NCBI GenBank assembly: GCA_964534355.1
Contig: CAZHNZ010000130.1
Location: 1 to 11,026 of the forward strand
Direction of reading: 5' to 3'
Source of the DNA: CAXXIC01 sp964534355
Lineage (GTDB): Bacteria; Bacteroidota; Bacteroidia; Bacteroidales; UBA7332
Length of the DNA stretch: 11,026 bases
This document shows, one piece after another, positions 1-7,184 of the stretch. Under the pieces are notes generated by a model that was not told the origin of the DNA, made no database searches, and worked only from the letters and a program-made list of their open reading frames with translations. The position numbers were made by a program, and so were the translations under genes. The stretch's first letter is position 1. Each line of letters starts with the position of its first letter.

Positions 1-1
1 A

Positions 2-181
2 ACGGAAAAAGAGCTGGTAAAGCAAATCAAACCTGAATTGCTGCCTATTGCACATCACTGGCTGATACTACATGGCCGGTACACCTGTCTGGCCCGAAAA
101 CCTAAATGTGAAAATTGCGGATTAACAGAGGTTTGTCTCTATTTTTTGAGTAACAACCGAACCCAAACAAATTGTGATTAA
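2..181 (+). CDS. nth: Endonuclease III, C-terminal part (5' truncated)
   Basis: Only the last 59 residues and the stop codon are in the window; the gene starts outside it. The reading frame begins at base 2. Near the end is the spacing C-x6-C-x2-C-x5-C (residues CLARKPKCENCGLTEVC), which is the 4Fe-4S cluster loop of endonuclease III. Before it is the conserved H-H-W-L-I-L-H-G-R-Y-x-C segment typical of the Nth family. The enzyme is a bifunctional DNA glycosylase/AP lyase that removes oxidised pyrimidines in base-excision repair. The catalytic helix-hairpin-helix, Lys and Asp lie in the missing part and cannot be checked. After the cluster the protein runs on for 14 residues (LYFLSNNRTQTNCD), a slightly longer tail than a minimal Nth. 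A related HhH-GPD glycosylase such as MutY is less likely, because the HGRYxC segment and cluster end a short protein without a NUDIX domain. Confidence 0.9.
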   Translation, partial: TEKELVKQIKPELLPIAHHWLILHGRYTCLARKPKCENCGLTEVCLYFLSNNRTQTNCD

Positions 182-194
182 ATAATCAACCTTG

Positions 195-214
195 CGATAA
201 AAGAGGCTTTGTCG
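195..214 (+). terminator. Weak hairpin after nth, possible terminator
   Basis: CGATAAA (195-201) can pair with TTTGTCG (208-214), with one G-T pair, around a six-base loop AGAGGC. It lies 13 bases after the nth stop codon. The following bases are TTAAAATTCC, so there is no real T tract, and termination here is only a suggestion. Confidence 0.25.
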
Positions 215-243
215 TTAAAATTCCGAATTTCATCCGATTTTAT

Positions 244-274
244 GTTGATTTATTTGTAAATTTTCCTATTTTTG
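244..274 (+). promoter_or_regulatory. Candidate malQ promoter, Bacteroidota -33/-7 type
   Basis: TATTTTTG at 267-274 matches the Bacteroidota -7 element TAnnTTTG exactly. Nineteen bases upstream is GTTG (244-247), three of four matches to the -33 TTTG. Transcription would start around 278-281, leaving a 5' leader of roughly 15 bases before the malQ ATG. This spacing fits the housekeeping sigma-ABfr pattern. The region is A/T-rich and chance matches are possible. Confidence 0.45.
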
Positions 275-295
275 AATAATTAAAAATCAAGGCAA

Positions 296-2980
296 ATGAT
301 ACAACTGGAATTTAACATAAACTACCGGACCATTTTCGGTCAGAATCTTATTGTTGAAATAGAGATTACAGACGAACCCGGTTATTCTTTTACTAATATA
401 TATCCACTATCATATACCGGAAATGGCGACTGGGCTGCAACTGTTAATCTGGAAGATAAGGTATACAACCTATCCTACCGATACACAATTGTACAAAATG
501 CATCTACCATTCACCGCGAATGGGGTGCCTCCCATCGGTTGATAACAAACGATACCAACAACTATTACCGGATTTGCGACCGCTGGCAAAATCAGCCGAC
601 TGATTTGCCCTTTCACTCATCTGCATTTGCTCAGACCCTTTTTGCCCGACACGAAAAAAATAAACCATCGGTCAGGCGATTTAAACAAAGCATAACATTC
701 AGGGTAGATGCCCCGACAGTTACACCCGAATATGATTTAGTGTTGTTGGGAAACGACCCTGTGTTGGGCGATTGGAATCCGAAAAAAGCAGTTAAACTCA
801 ACAGCTCTGACTTCCCTGTCTGGGATGTAACCCTGAATGCTGCGGGGATTCAGCCGGATATTGAATTCAAGTTTGCTCTGGTCGATGTCAAAACACGTCA
901 GATTGTAGCGTGGGAGCCCGGATTAAACCGGCGCTTCTTTGTGCGAGAAGTATATGGAAGGGAATCTATTATCATTAACTGTCAGCCTTTCGAATCGCCA
1001 TTGCCCAAATGGAAAGGTGCCGGGGTAGCTATTCCGGTTTTTGCGCTGCGAACCCACGAGAGTTTTGGTATCGGCGATTTCAACGATTTACACAAAATCA
1101 CAGACTGGGCTGCGGCTACCGGGCAGAAGGTGATACAGATTTTACCCATCAACGATACGACGATGAATCATACCTGGCAGGATTCGTATCCCTACAATGC
1201 CAATTCTATTTTTGCCCTGCATCCGGTTTATCTCAATCCCTATCGGATAGGTACGTTGAAAAGCGCCAAAGAGAGAAGACGGTTTGAAGATATAAGGGAA
1301 AAGCTAAATGAGCTAAAAGAGGTTCATTACGAAAAAGTTACAGAAGCTAAATGGGGCTATTTCCGGTTGATTTTCGAACAGGAAAAAGAGACTACGCTCA
1401 GCTCTGCCGGTTTTCGTTCATTTTTCGATGCCAACAAGCAATGGCTGATTTCTTATGCTGCTTTTTCTTATCTACGCGATAAATACAATACCCCCGATTT
1501 CAGACTCTGGGAGAGTCATCAGGTGTACAACAGCAAAGAGATAGAAAAACTATGTTCTACCGATTCGGCAGCTTATTCCGATATCGCGCTCTACTATTTT
1601 CTGCAATATCATTTGCATCTTCAGCTTCGCGAAGCCGTAGAATATGCTCACAATAAGCGAATTATCCTGAAAGGCGATATCCCGATTGGTATCAGCCCAA
1701 CGAGTGTCGAGGCCTGGACCGAGCCACATTATTTCAACCTCAATGGTCAGGCCGGTGCACCACCCGACGATTTTTCGGTAAATGGTCAAAACTGGGGTTT
1801 CCCAACCTACAATTGGGAAAACATGGAGAAAGATAACTATTCGTGGTGGAAACGCCGTTTTACGAAAATGGCAGATTACTTCGATGCGTACAGAATAGAT
1901 CACGTACTCGGATTTTTCAGAATTTGGGAAATTCCGCAACATGCAGTGCATGGTCTTTTGGGCCATTTCAGCCCGGCATTGCCATACAGCCGGGAGGAGA
2001 TTGGCAGTTATGGGTTTAACCTCGAAGAATCACACCTGACGCCGTACATTCACGAAGCGTACCTCAATGAGCTATTTGGCGATTATGCCGCAGAAGTATC
2101 TTCCCTGTTTTTGTTGAGGCGCAATGCGTATGAATTTATGCTGAAACCCGAATTTGATACACAAAAAAAGGTTCAGGCTCACTTCAATGGAAAAACGGAT
2201 ATCAAAAGCGTCACCCTGCGTGATGCGCTTTATGCACTAATCAGCGAAGTATTATTTCTGGAAGATCCGAAAGAAAAAGGGAAATATCATCCACGTATCT
2301 CGGCTCAGTTTACCTTTAAATTCAGGCAATTGGCTGATTATCAAAAACAGAACTTCAACCGGTTGTACGACGAGTTTTTTTACCACAGACACAACGATTA
2401 TTGGCACAATCAGGCCATGAAGAAGTTGCCCGTTTTGCTATCGTCTACATCTATGCTCGTCTGTGCCGAAGATTTGGGTATGATTCCGGCCTGTGTGCCG
2501 AAGGTAATGGACGAGTTACAGATGCTGAGTCTCGAAATTCAGAGAATGCCCAAAGATACACACGTTGAGTTTGCACAAACAGAGAGTTATCCCTACCTGT
2601 CTGTGGCTACAACATCGACGCACGATATGACCACCCTGCGTGGCTGGTGGGAAGAGGATGCTGAAAAGAGAGAGCATTACTATTACCGCGTTTTGCACGG
2701 TCATGGTCGCTGTCCTGTTTTTGCAGAGCCACATCTTTGTGAACAGATTGTGCAGAATCATCTTCATTCACCCTCAATGTTAGTCATTTTGCCATTGCAG
2801 GACTGGCTTTCTATCGACGGTCATATTCGCCGAAAAGAGACCGATGAAGAACGGATAAATATTCCGGCCAATCCCCGCCACTACTGGCGATACCGAATGC
2901 ATATTAATCTGGAAGATCTGTTGAGCAACCCTGATTTAAATCAACGGATTCACACAATCATCGCTAACAGTAACCGATAA
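296..2980 (+). CDS. malQ: 4-alpha-glucanotransferase (amylomaltase, GH77) with N-terminal CBM20-type modules
   Basis: The 894-residue product moves alpha-1,4-glucan segments between maltodextrins or to glucose in the cytoplasm, in glycogen and maltodextrin metabolism. No signal peptide is seen. Residues 1-115 and 130-220 look like two starch-binding CBM20-type modules; the second has LGDWNPKKAVKL (157-168), W176 and AWEPGLNRRF (205-214). The GH77 catalytic part starts near 238 (KWKGAGVAIPVFALR). Landmarks include SFGIGDFNDL (256-265) and GAPPDDFSVNGQNWGFPTYNW (488-507). The expected catalytic residues are all present: nucleophile D535 in YRIDH, acid/base E725 in AEDLG, and D777 in THD. About 890 residues is the usual size for the CBM20-bearing Bacteroidota MalQ, longer than the roughly 500-residue Thermus-type enzyme. 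ATG at 296 is the first start and follows a weak purine stretch (AAGG). The gene stands alone, with its own promoter candidate and a strong terminator, and converges on dnaA. Confidence 0.93.
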   Translation: MIQLEFNINYRTIFGQNLIVEIEITDEPGYSFTNIYPLSYTGNGDWAATVNLEDKVYNLSYRYTIVQNASTIHREWGASHRLITNDTNNYYRICDRWQNQPTDLPFHSSAFAQTLFARHEKNKPSVRRFKQSITFRVDAPTVTPEYDLVLLGNDPVLGDWNPKKAVKLNSSDFPVWDVTLNAAGIQPDIEFKFALVDVKTRQIVAWEPGLNRRFFVREVYGRESIIINCQPFESPLPKWKGAGVAIPVFALRTHESFGIGDFNDLHKITDWAAATGQKVIQILPINDTTMNHTWQDSYPYNANSIFALHPVYLNPYRIGTLKSAKERRRFEDIREKLNELKEVHYEKVTEAKWGYFRLIFEQEKETTLSSAGFRSFFDANKQWLISYAAFSYLRDKYNTPDFRLWESHQVYNSKEIEKLCSTDSAAYSDIALYYFLQYHLHLQLREAVEYAHNKRIILKGDIPIGISPTSVEAWTEPHYFNLNGQAGAPPDDFSVNGQNWGFPTYNWENMEKDNYSWWKRRFTKMADYFDAYRIDHVLGFFRIWEIPQHAVHGLLGHFSPALPYSREEIGSYGFNLEESHLTPYIHEAYLNELFGDYAAEVSSLFLLRRNAYEFMLKPEFDTQKKVQAHFNGKTDIKSVTLRDALYALISEVLFLEDPKEKGKYHPRISAQFTFKFRQLADYQKQNFNRLYDEFFYHRHNDYWHNQAMKKLPVLLSSTSMLVCAEDLGMIPACVPKVMDELQMLSLEIQRMPKDTHVEFAQTESYPYLSVATTSTHDMTTLRGWWEEDAEKREHYYYRVLHGHGRCPVFAEPHLCEQIVQNHLHSPSMLVILPLQDWLSIDGHIRRKETDEERINIPANPRHYWRYRMHINLEDLLSNPDLNQRIHTIIANSNR

Positions 2981-2985
2981 ATAAG

Positions 2986-3020
2986 AAGAGGCTTTTGCCG
3001 ATTTTGCAAAAGCCTCTTTT
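2986..3020 (+). terminator. Strong intrinsic terminator of malQ, in the convergent malQ/dnaA gap
   Basis: A perfect 13-base stem, AAGAGGCTTTTGC (2986-2998) with GCAAAAGCCTCTT (3006-3018), closes a seven-base loop CGATTTT. The + strand ends in TTTT (3017-3020). It starts five bases after the malQ stop and lies between convergent genes. Read on the minus strand the same stem follows the dnaA stop by about 25 bases, but the trailing bases there (CTTCTTAT) make a poorer T tract, so it may act on both strands, best for malQ. Confidence 0.88.
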
Positions 3021-3043
3021 AATTCTTTAAACCAATGGTATGG

Positions 3044-4447
3044 TTATTTAATTATTGTGGATTCAATCTCTTCAATCTGAGTTTTCAGTCCTTTGTCTAT
3101 TTCAATCAAATCCCGGATAATCTTGCAGGCATGAAGTACGGTGGCATGATCTTTGTTGCCAATAATCTCGCCAATTCGTGAGAAAGATTGATCCGTCAGT
3201 TTCTTTGATAAAAACATTGAAATCTGACGCGCCTGAGCATACTCTCTTTTGCGTGATTTGGAGCTAACCATTTTCTGATCGAGTTTGAGGTATTCGCAAA
3301 CGGCTTCGAGGATACGGGGTACTGTAATCTCTTTTTTCTCGAATTTCACACATTTACTCAGCACCCGCTCGGCCAGTTCAATGTCCACTTCCCGGTTGTA
3401 CACCATCGAGTGAGCCATCAGCGAAACAATCACACCCTCAATATCGCGCACATTCTGCGTTACATTACCGGCAATATATTCCACCACTTCATTCGAAATA
3501 GGTAATCCATCGTGACGAACCTTATTCTTCAGAATTGTTTTACGTAGTCCTAAATCAGGTCTTTCGAGTTCTGCTGTGAGTCCCCATTTGAATCGGGATA
3601 AAAGACGATCTTCCAAACCCGTCAACGAAACCGGAGGCCTGTCTGAGGTTATTACCAACTGCTTGTTATTTTGGTGTAAATGGTTGAAAATATGGAAAAA
3701 CGTATTTTGAGTTGAAATTTTACCGGCCAATTCCTGGATATCATCAATCAACAGGACATCAATACTTTGGTAAAAATTGATGAAGTCGTTGGATGCATTA
3801 TTCAGTACTGCATCGGTATATTGAATCTGAAACAGGTGAGTTGACACATAGAGTACCCGAAAATGAGGGAAATTCTCTTTGGTCATTGCCCCAATCGCAT
3901 TCATCAGGTGAGTTTTACCCACGCCCGATTCCCCATGAATAAATAATGGATTGAATGTTTTGCCGGGGTTTCTTGAAATAGATTCACCCGTTGTTCGGGT
4001 CAATTTATTACTCTCTCCTTCAAAAAAGTTATCAAAAGAGTAGTTGAAATTCAGTTGAGGATCCAAATCCTGATATACCCGCTGAGTAAACGGATCGGGA
4101 ACTTTCTTGAGATCTTTACCCGGTAAGTCTTTTCTTTTATTGAGTTTGCTTACAGAACCCTCTACATTGAGCGTGGTGTTAGTTTCACTCTCCACCAACA
4201 CCTGATACATCAATTTTGTTTCAGGCCCCGCGACACGATGAATCGTACTGTGCAATAGTCCGATAAACCGCTCTTCGAGAAACTCGATAAAGAAGTGGCT
4301 GGGAACACCAATCATCAATTCATTATTCATATAATGAATCGGTTTGATCGGCCTGAACCAGGTATCAAACATTTTGGGTTGCTCTTTCGTATTATCCTGG
4401 ATAATCCGGAGACATTTTTCCCAGACTTCCGTATGCGTCAAACTCAT
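3044..4447 (-). CDS. dnaA: Chromosomal replication initiator DnaA
   Basis: The 467-residue product is an AAA+ ATPase that binds DnaA boxes at oriC, unwinds the origin and loads the helicase. All four domains are present at normal length. Domain I is about 1-85 (VWEKCLRIIQ, FDTWFRPIKP). A short variable lysine-rich linker covers about 86-130. Domain III has Walker A GESGVGKT (172-179), Walker B VLLIDD (231-236), the box VII arginine segment LEDRLLSRFKWGL (278-290) and the sensor-2 arginine R334 in NVRDIEG. Domain IV, about 375-467, carries the DNA-binding signature KDHATVLHACK (432-442), preceded by KSRKREYAQARQ. The start is the ATG complementary to 4445-4447. dnaA is co-directional with mlaD upstream, but the 331-base gap and hairpins argue for its own promoter. 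It converges on malQ. The short DnaA paralog Hda is ruled out by domains I and IV. Confidence 0.98.
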   Translation of the reverse strand: MSLTHTEVWEKCLRIIQDNTKEQPKMFDTWFRPIKPIHYMNNELMIGVPSHFFIEFLEERFIGLLHSTIHRVAGPETKLMYQVLVESETNTTLNVEGSVSKLNKRKDLPGKDLKKVPDPFTQRVYQDLDPQLNFNYSFDNFFEGESNKLTRTTGESISRNPGKTFNPLFIHGESGVGKTHLMNAIGAMTKENFPHFRVLYVSTHLFQIQYTDAVLNNASNDFINFYQSIDVLLIDDIQELAGKISTQNTFFHIFNHLHQNNKQLVITSDRPPVSLTGLEDRLLSRFKWGLTAELERPDLGLRKTILKNKVRHDGLPISNEVVEYIAGNVTQNVRDIEGVIVSLMAHSMVYNREVDIELAERVLSKCVKFEKKEITVPRILEAVCEYLKLDQKMVSSKSRKREYAQARQISMFLSKKLTDQSFSRIGEIIGNKDHATVLHACKIIRDLIEIDKGLKTQIEEIESTIIK

Positions 4448-4502
4448 ATTACAATTCTATTTCTTTTTTATTTCGAACCACAAATTTCAGCTTTATTTTC
4501 GG

Positions 4503-4529
4503 AAAAAAAAACAACCGATTTTGTTGTTT
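4503..4529 (-). terminator. Terminator-like hairpin in the dnaA leader (possible attenuator or end of the mlaD transcript)
   Basis: On the minus strand AAACAAC (4529-4523) pairs with GTTGTTT (4515-4509) around the loop AAAATCG. The unbroken T run continues six bases past the stem (4508-4503). The stem is only seven pairs with two G-C pairs, so it is weak by itself. It lies about 55 bases before the dnaA start. It could end the amidase-mlaD message, or act as an attenuator if the dnaA promoter is further upstream. Confidence 0.35.
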
Positions 4530-4559
4530 GTTTAAGAATCAGAATATTGCTTTTAAATT

Positions 4560-4587
4560 CAGGCAGTTACAAAAAGCCTGTTTTTTT
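4560..4587. other. Hairpin with T7 on the + strand, in the dnaA leader region
   Basis: CAGGC (4560-4564) pairs with GCCTG (4576-4580) around an 11-base loop, followed on the + strand by seven T (4581-4587). As a terminator it would act on + strand transcripts, yet no + strand gene precedes it. On the dnaA strand it is a short G/C-rich hairpin preceded by seven A, upstream of the 4503-4529 hairpin. Its loop there contains TTTTGT, complementary to ACAAAA in the loop region of the second hairpin. Confidence 0.35.
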
Positions 4588-4654
4588 AATTATATCCGGC
4601 ACATAAAATTATCATAAATCTGAAAATCAACAGATTAACAACAATCCCCAAATT

Positions 4655-4672
4655 TTATGTTGTAGAACATAA
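4655..4672. promoter_or_regulatory. 18-base dyad between mlaD and dnaA, possible operator
   Basis: TTATGTT (4655-4661) and AACATAA (4666-4672) form a perfect seven-base inverted repeat around GTAG. It overlaps the best, imperfect, minus-strand -7-like element (4649-4657). There is no T tract on either side, so a protein-binding site is more natural than a terminator. The arms are A/T-rich, so chance is not excluded. Confidence 0.3.
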
Positions 4673-4778
4673 TTCATTTTATTCATCCGAAAGGCTTATA
4701 AATAGGCATATTATTACATACTGAAAAGAAAAATTCAATTTTCATCACAATAAAGAATGAATCTAAATAGAGCATTTA

Positions 4779-5666
4779 TTATTTGCCAAAGACAGAAAAA
4801 TGTACATATCTCTTCGGATTAGCCTTTAAATCAATCAGGAGACGATTTGCACTACCGGTAGTACTCGTTATACTATCAAACAAAGAACGATCGTTAAGTA
4901 GCAGCCCCAGTGAGTTGTCCGTACTATTTAACCTGCCTGTTGCAATTTTTAGATTCAACATGGTCGAATCTATTTTTGAAACAGCCGATGCATAATCAAT
5001 TTTCTTTAGATTTTTACTCATCACCGAAAAGTCTGACGTAATTGATTTTACATGACCAACAACCAGAGGCAAATCTGTTGACATCATTTTGCTAAGTTGA
5101 GTAGAGGCTTGTGATAGTTCGGAGGTGGTCTGTTGCATATTATCAACAGATTTATTCAATGCCGGGTTAGTGACTACTTTTTGCATTCCGGCTAACACGG
5201 TATCCATCCGCGCCATAATAACTGCCAGCTTAGGTAATATATCCTGATTAACTTTATCCATCATTCCCGGATGCTGTACCCCCGGAATTGTATCTCCGGG
5301 TGCAAAATATGATTGTGATGTCAGGTCAAGTTTAAGCGTTATGCCTCCGGTTCCCATCAAATCGGTTCTGAATTGAGCTTCTGTTCCTTTCGTTATCCGT
5401 AGCTCATCATCCATAGCCACCTCTACCACGATGTGTCCGGGGTTGTTATATTCATATTCGAACGAACGAACCAATCCGGCTTTGTACCCATTGATATAAA
5501 CCGGACTGGAAACGGTTAAGCCGGTGACATCTTCAAAGACTACATAATAATAATTGGCAGGTTTGAGTAGATTTATTCCTTTCAGATAGTTGATTCCAAA
5601 ATAAAGAAGCAGTAATGTAAAAATTGAGATAAGTCCGATTTTTACCTCTTTGGTAATTGATTTCAT
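4779..5666 (-). CDS. mlaD: MlaD/MCE-family periplasmic lipid-transport protein
   Basis: The 295-residue product has a short N-terminal tail (MKSITKEVKIG), one membrane segment at about 10-27 and one MCE domain at about 37-117 (FEDVTGLTVSSPVYINGYKAGLV, here residues 44-66). This is the MlaD layout: anchored in the inner membrane, with a hexameric MCE ring that passes phospholipids between the membranes. The region 135-280 is mostly helical and rich in Ser, Thr, Asn and Gln, likely a coiled-coil or needle extension. The C-terminus NPKRYVHFSVFGK is a conserved end in Bacteroidota members. The partner permease and ATPase (MlaE, MlaF) are not adjacent, so the substrate is inferred from the family only. 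ATG at 5664-5666 puts the membrane anchor at the correct place. It lies 55 bases after the amidase stop and is probably co-transcribed with it. Confidence 0.88.
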   Translation of the reverse strand: MKSITKEVKIGLISIFTLLLLYFGINYLKGINLLKPANYYYVVFEDVTGLTVSSPVYINGYKAGLVRSFEYEYNNPGHIVVEVAMDDELRITKGTEAQFRTDLMGTGGITLKLDLTSQSYFAPGDTIPGVQHPGMMDKVNQDILPKLAVIMARMDTVLAGMQKVVTNPALNKSVDNMQQTTSELSQASTQLSKMMSTDLPLVVGHVKSITSDFSVMSKNLKKIDYASAVSKIDSTMLNLKIATGRLNSTDNSLGLLLNDRSLFDSITSTTGSANRLLIDLKANPKRYVHFSVFGK

Positions 5667-5710
5667 TTCTGTATTGTATTTTATTAGTTTTGATATCTTT
5701 GATTTCTGTT

Positions 5711-5730
5711 ATTCGCAACTTTTAGCGAAT
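5711..5730 (-). other. Hairpin across the amidase stop codon
   Basis: ATTCGC (5711-5716) and GCGAAT (5725-5730) make a six-pair stem with four G-C pairs; the eight-base loop contains the amidase stop codon (5722-5724). No T tract follows on the minus strand, so it is not a standard terminator. It may shape RNA processing or partial read-through from the amidase gene to mlaD. Confidence 0.3.
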
Positions 5731-6891
5731 CCCAATTTTTTTATTGTCTTTAAAAACAACAATAAAACAATCCTTGAATTTCTTTGAAAGCTCTTTTCTT
5801 AGCTTTTTTATCTCCTTCTCATCTGTTGTATTGCCATAGGTATATTTATATAATCCGTTCTCTTCGAAATAATCTACCGGTTCAATTCCTTTAAATTTTG
5901 AAGATCCGGGCTTCAGCTTTACATTAGAAATCAGCAGTTGTACCCGAAAAGATTCAACATCCTGCACGGCCGACTTACTCTCTTCTTTCTCATTCTCTTT
6001 TTCTTTTTTTACAGGTCTTGCCTTGATGATTGCTTCTTCCGGTTGAGATTCTTTATTTTTTGCGGACAGAGATGAATCTGTGGTGCTTCGGGGGGCTTGC
6101 GACAGAGTTCCTTGTCTGTTATCATAGTTCCGCTTAAACCTGGCAAATGCATTATAAATAGATGATGAAAGTTTTCTTTGTCCGGATTCAGACAAAAGAA
6201 ACTCCTCTTCTGCACGATTCGAAATATAGCCTAATTCGATCAAAACGCTGGGCATACCTGTATTCCGAAGAACCAGAAAAACATCCTGACGCACTCCGCG
6301 ATCAATACAATCTGAACTACGAAACTCTTTCTGTATGGTAGAGGCCATATTGATACTTTGGTCAATAAAAGCATCGTGAATAAGCTCAAACATGATGTAC
6401 GATTCAGTAGAGTTTGGGTCAAAGCCTTCGTATTTTACCCGATAATTGTCCTCGAGCAAAATCACCGAGTTTTCTCTTTTGGCAACCTCCAGATTCTCAT
6501 TCGACCTACGAAGTCCGAGTGTATAGGTTTCTGTACCTCTGGCCTCCCGGCTTTTTGATGCATTGGTATGGATTGAGATAAACAAATGGGCTTTGGATCG
6601 ATTGGCAATATTGGCCCTTTCCTGCAATTCCACAAAATAGTCATCGTCACGGGTGTAAATAACCTTTACATCAGGATGTCTGTCTTTTATCAGGTTGCCA
6701 AGTTGCAGTGCTACTGCCAGATTGATATCTTTCTCTTTAGCAACACTTCCCATTGCACCCGGATCCTTACCCCCATGCCCTGCATCAATTACAACCTTAA
6801 AGGCCTGAGCGGATGCAGTAATCTGCACAGAAAAATTTAAAATAAGAATATAAATGAATATTTTCGGAATAATAGCTTTTCTAACCATCAT
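5722..6891 (-). CDS. Secreted N-acetylmuramoyl-L-alanine amidase (Amidase_3) with C-terminal SPOR-like region
   Basis: The 389-residue product cuts the bond between N-acetylmuramic acid and the peptide stem of peptidoglycan, the AmiA/B/C reaction used in cell separation. A signal peptide covers about 1-29 (charged start, hydrophobic core, ASAQ cleavage region). The amidase domain spans about 31-255. The zinc ligands are H39 in DAGHGG, E53 in KEKD and H108 in SIHTNAS; the catalytic glutamate is E219 in LIELGYISN. Residues 256-312 form a charged low-complexity linker rich in Lys and Glu. Residues 313-389 (starting SFRVQLLIS) resemble a SPOR peptidoglycan-binding fold with its repeated strand-helix pattern; this part is inferred. 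Two ATG codons stand in tandem at the start, 6891 and 6888. Upstream is a good promoter candidate, and mlaD follows after 55 bases. It diverges from porW. Confidence 0.93.
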   Translation of the reverse strand: MMVRKAIIPKIFIYILILNFSVQITASAQAFKVVIDAGHGGKDPGAMGSVAKEKDINLAVALQLGNLIKDRHPDVKVIYTRDDDYFVELQERANIANRSKAHLFISIHTNASKSREARGTETYTLGLRRSNENLEVAKRENSVILLEDNYRVKYEGFDPNSTESYIMFELIHDAFIDQSINMASTIQKEFRSSDCIDRGVRQDVFLVLRNTGMPSVLIELGYISNRAEEEFLLSESGQRKLSSSIYNAFARFKRNYDNRQGTLSQAPRSTTDSSLSAKNKESQPEEAIIKARPVKKEKENEKEESKSAVQDVESFRVQLLISNVKLKPGSSKFKGIEPVDYFEENGLYKYTYGNTTDEKEIKKLRKELSKKFKDCFIVVFKDNKKIGIR

Positions 6892-6904
6892 GTGTAGTTT
6901 TGCG

Positions 6905-6938
6905 CAAAGTTACAATATTTCGTCTATTAATTAACAAA
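6905..6938 (-). promoter_or_regulatory. Candidate promoter of the amidase-mlaD operon
   Basis: On the minus strand TAACTTTG (6912-6905) is an exact TAnnTTTG -7 element. TTTG (6938-6935) is an exact -33 element, 22 bases away. Transcription would begin near 6900, giving a leader of only about 10 bases before the amidase ATG at 6891. The gap to porW is 293 bases (6892-7184); apart from the two promoter candidates I see a TTAATTAA palindrome (6927-6934) and A-rich sequence, but no small gene. Confidence 0.5.
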
Positions 6939-7118
6939 TGTGGTTGAGAATTTAAACAGATTTTGAGTCTTTTCCAACCATTAAATATCAGAAACTACAA
7001 TTAACAATAGAAACAAAAAAACAACAATATACGATTAGAATCAGAACAGACAGAGGCACTTTGCTGTAAAAAAGCAACCATAACCTAAAAAACATACTGG
7101 TTTTTGGCTAAAAAATTG

Positions 7119-7126
7119 TAAGTTTG
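7119..7126 (+). promoter_or_regulatory. Candidate -7 element for porW-porX
   Basis: TAAGTTTG is an exact match to TAnnTTTG and lies about 58 bases before the proposed porW start. A clear -33 element at the best spacing is missing: TTTG at 7103-7106 is too close (12 bases), and the bases at 7096-7099 (ACTG) match only in the last two positions. The expected leader is about 50 bases. Confidence 0.4.
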
Positions 7127-7184
7127 CATATTCAATCAGCAATATTTTGCGCTCATTTATGTTTAAATACAAAACACAAATACG

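Larger units (their letters stand above)
4448..4778. other. Non-coding gap upstream of dnaA
   Basis: These 331 A/T-rich bases hold no credible gene. They must contain the dnaA promoter and the 3' end of the mlaD transcript. I find no exact TAnnTTTG on the minus strand; the closest is TAAAATTTG (4657 down to 4649), which has a three-base rather than two-base gap. There is no cluster of TTATCCACA-like DnaA boxes, so this is not obviously an origin. A dyad (4655-4672) and two hairpins (4560-4580, 4509-4529) are listed separately. Confidence 0.6.

Noticed and set aside
1550..1966. Long reverse-strand open frame inside malQ
   Set aside because: It lies wholly inside the conserved GH77 catalytic region, shows no recognisable motif, and is a shadow of malQ coding.
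2999..4522. The same loop CGATTTT in the malQ terminator (2999-3005) and in the hairpin at 4509-4529
   Set aside because: A seven-base match in A/T-rich DNA is easily due to chance; the stems are unrelated in sequence.
4295..4606. Forward open frames across the dnaA start and leader
   Set aside because: They overlap the conserved DnaA N-terminus on the opposite strand, and their products resemble translated A/T-rich noncoding DNA.
4448..4778. Possible oriC next to dnaA
   Set aside because: The gap is A/T-rich, but I find no cluster of DnaA boxes of the TTATCCACA type on either strand, and in many Bacteroidota the origin is not next to dnaA.
7061..7077. TTGCT/AGCAA hairpin upstream of porW
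   Set aside because: Only five pairs, no T tract, and no gene ending before it that it could terminate.
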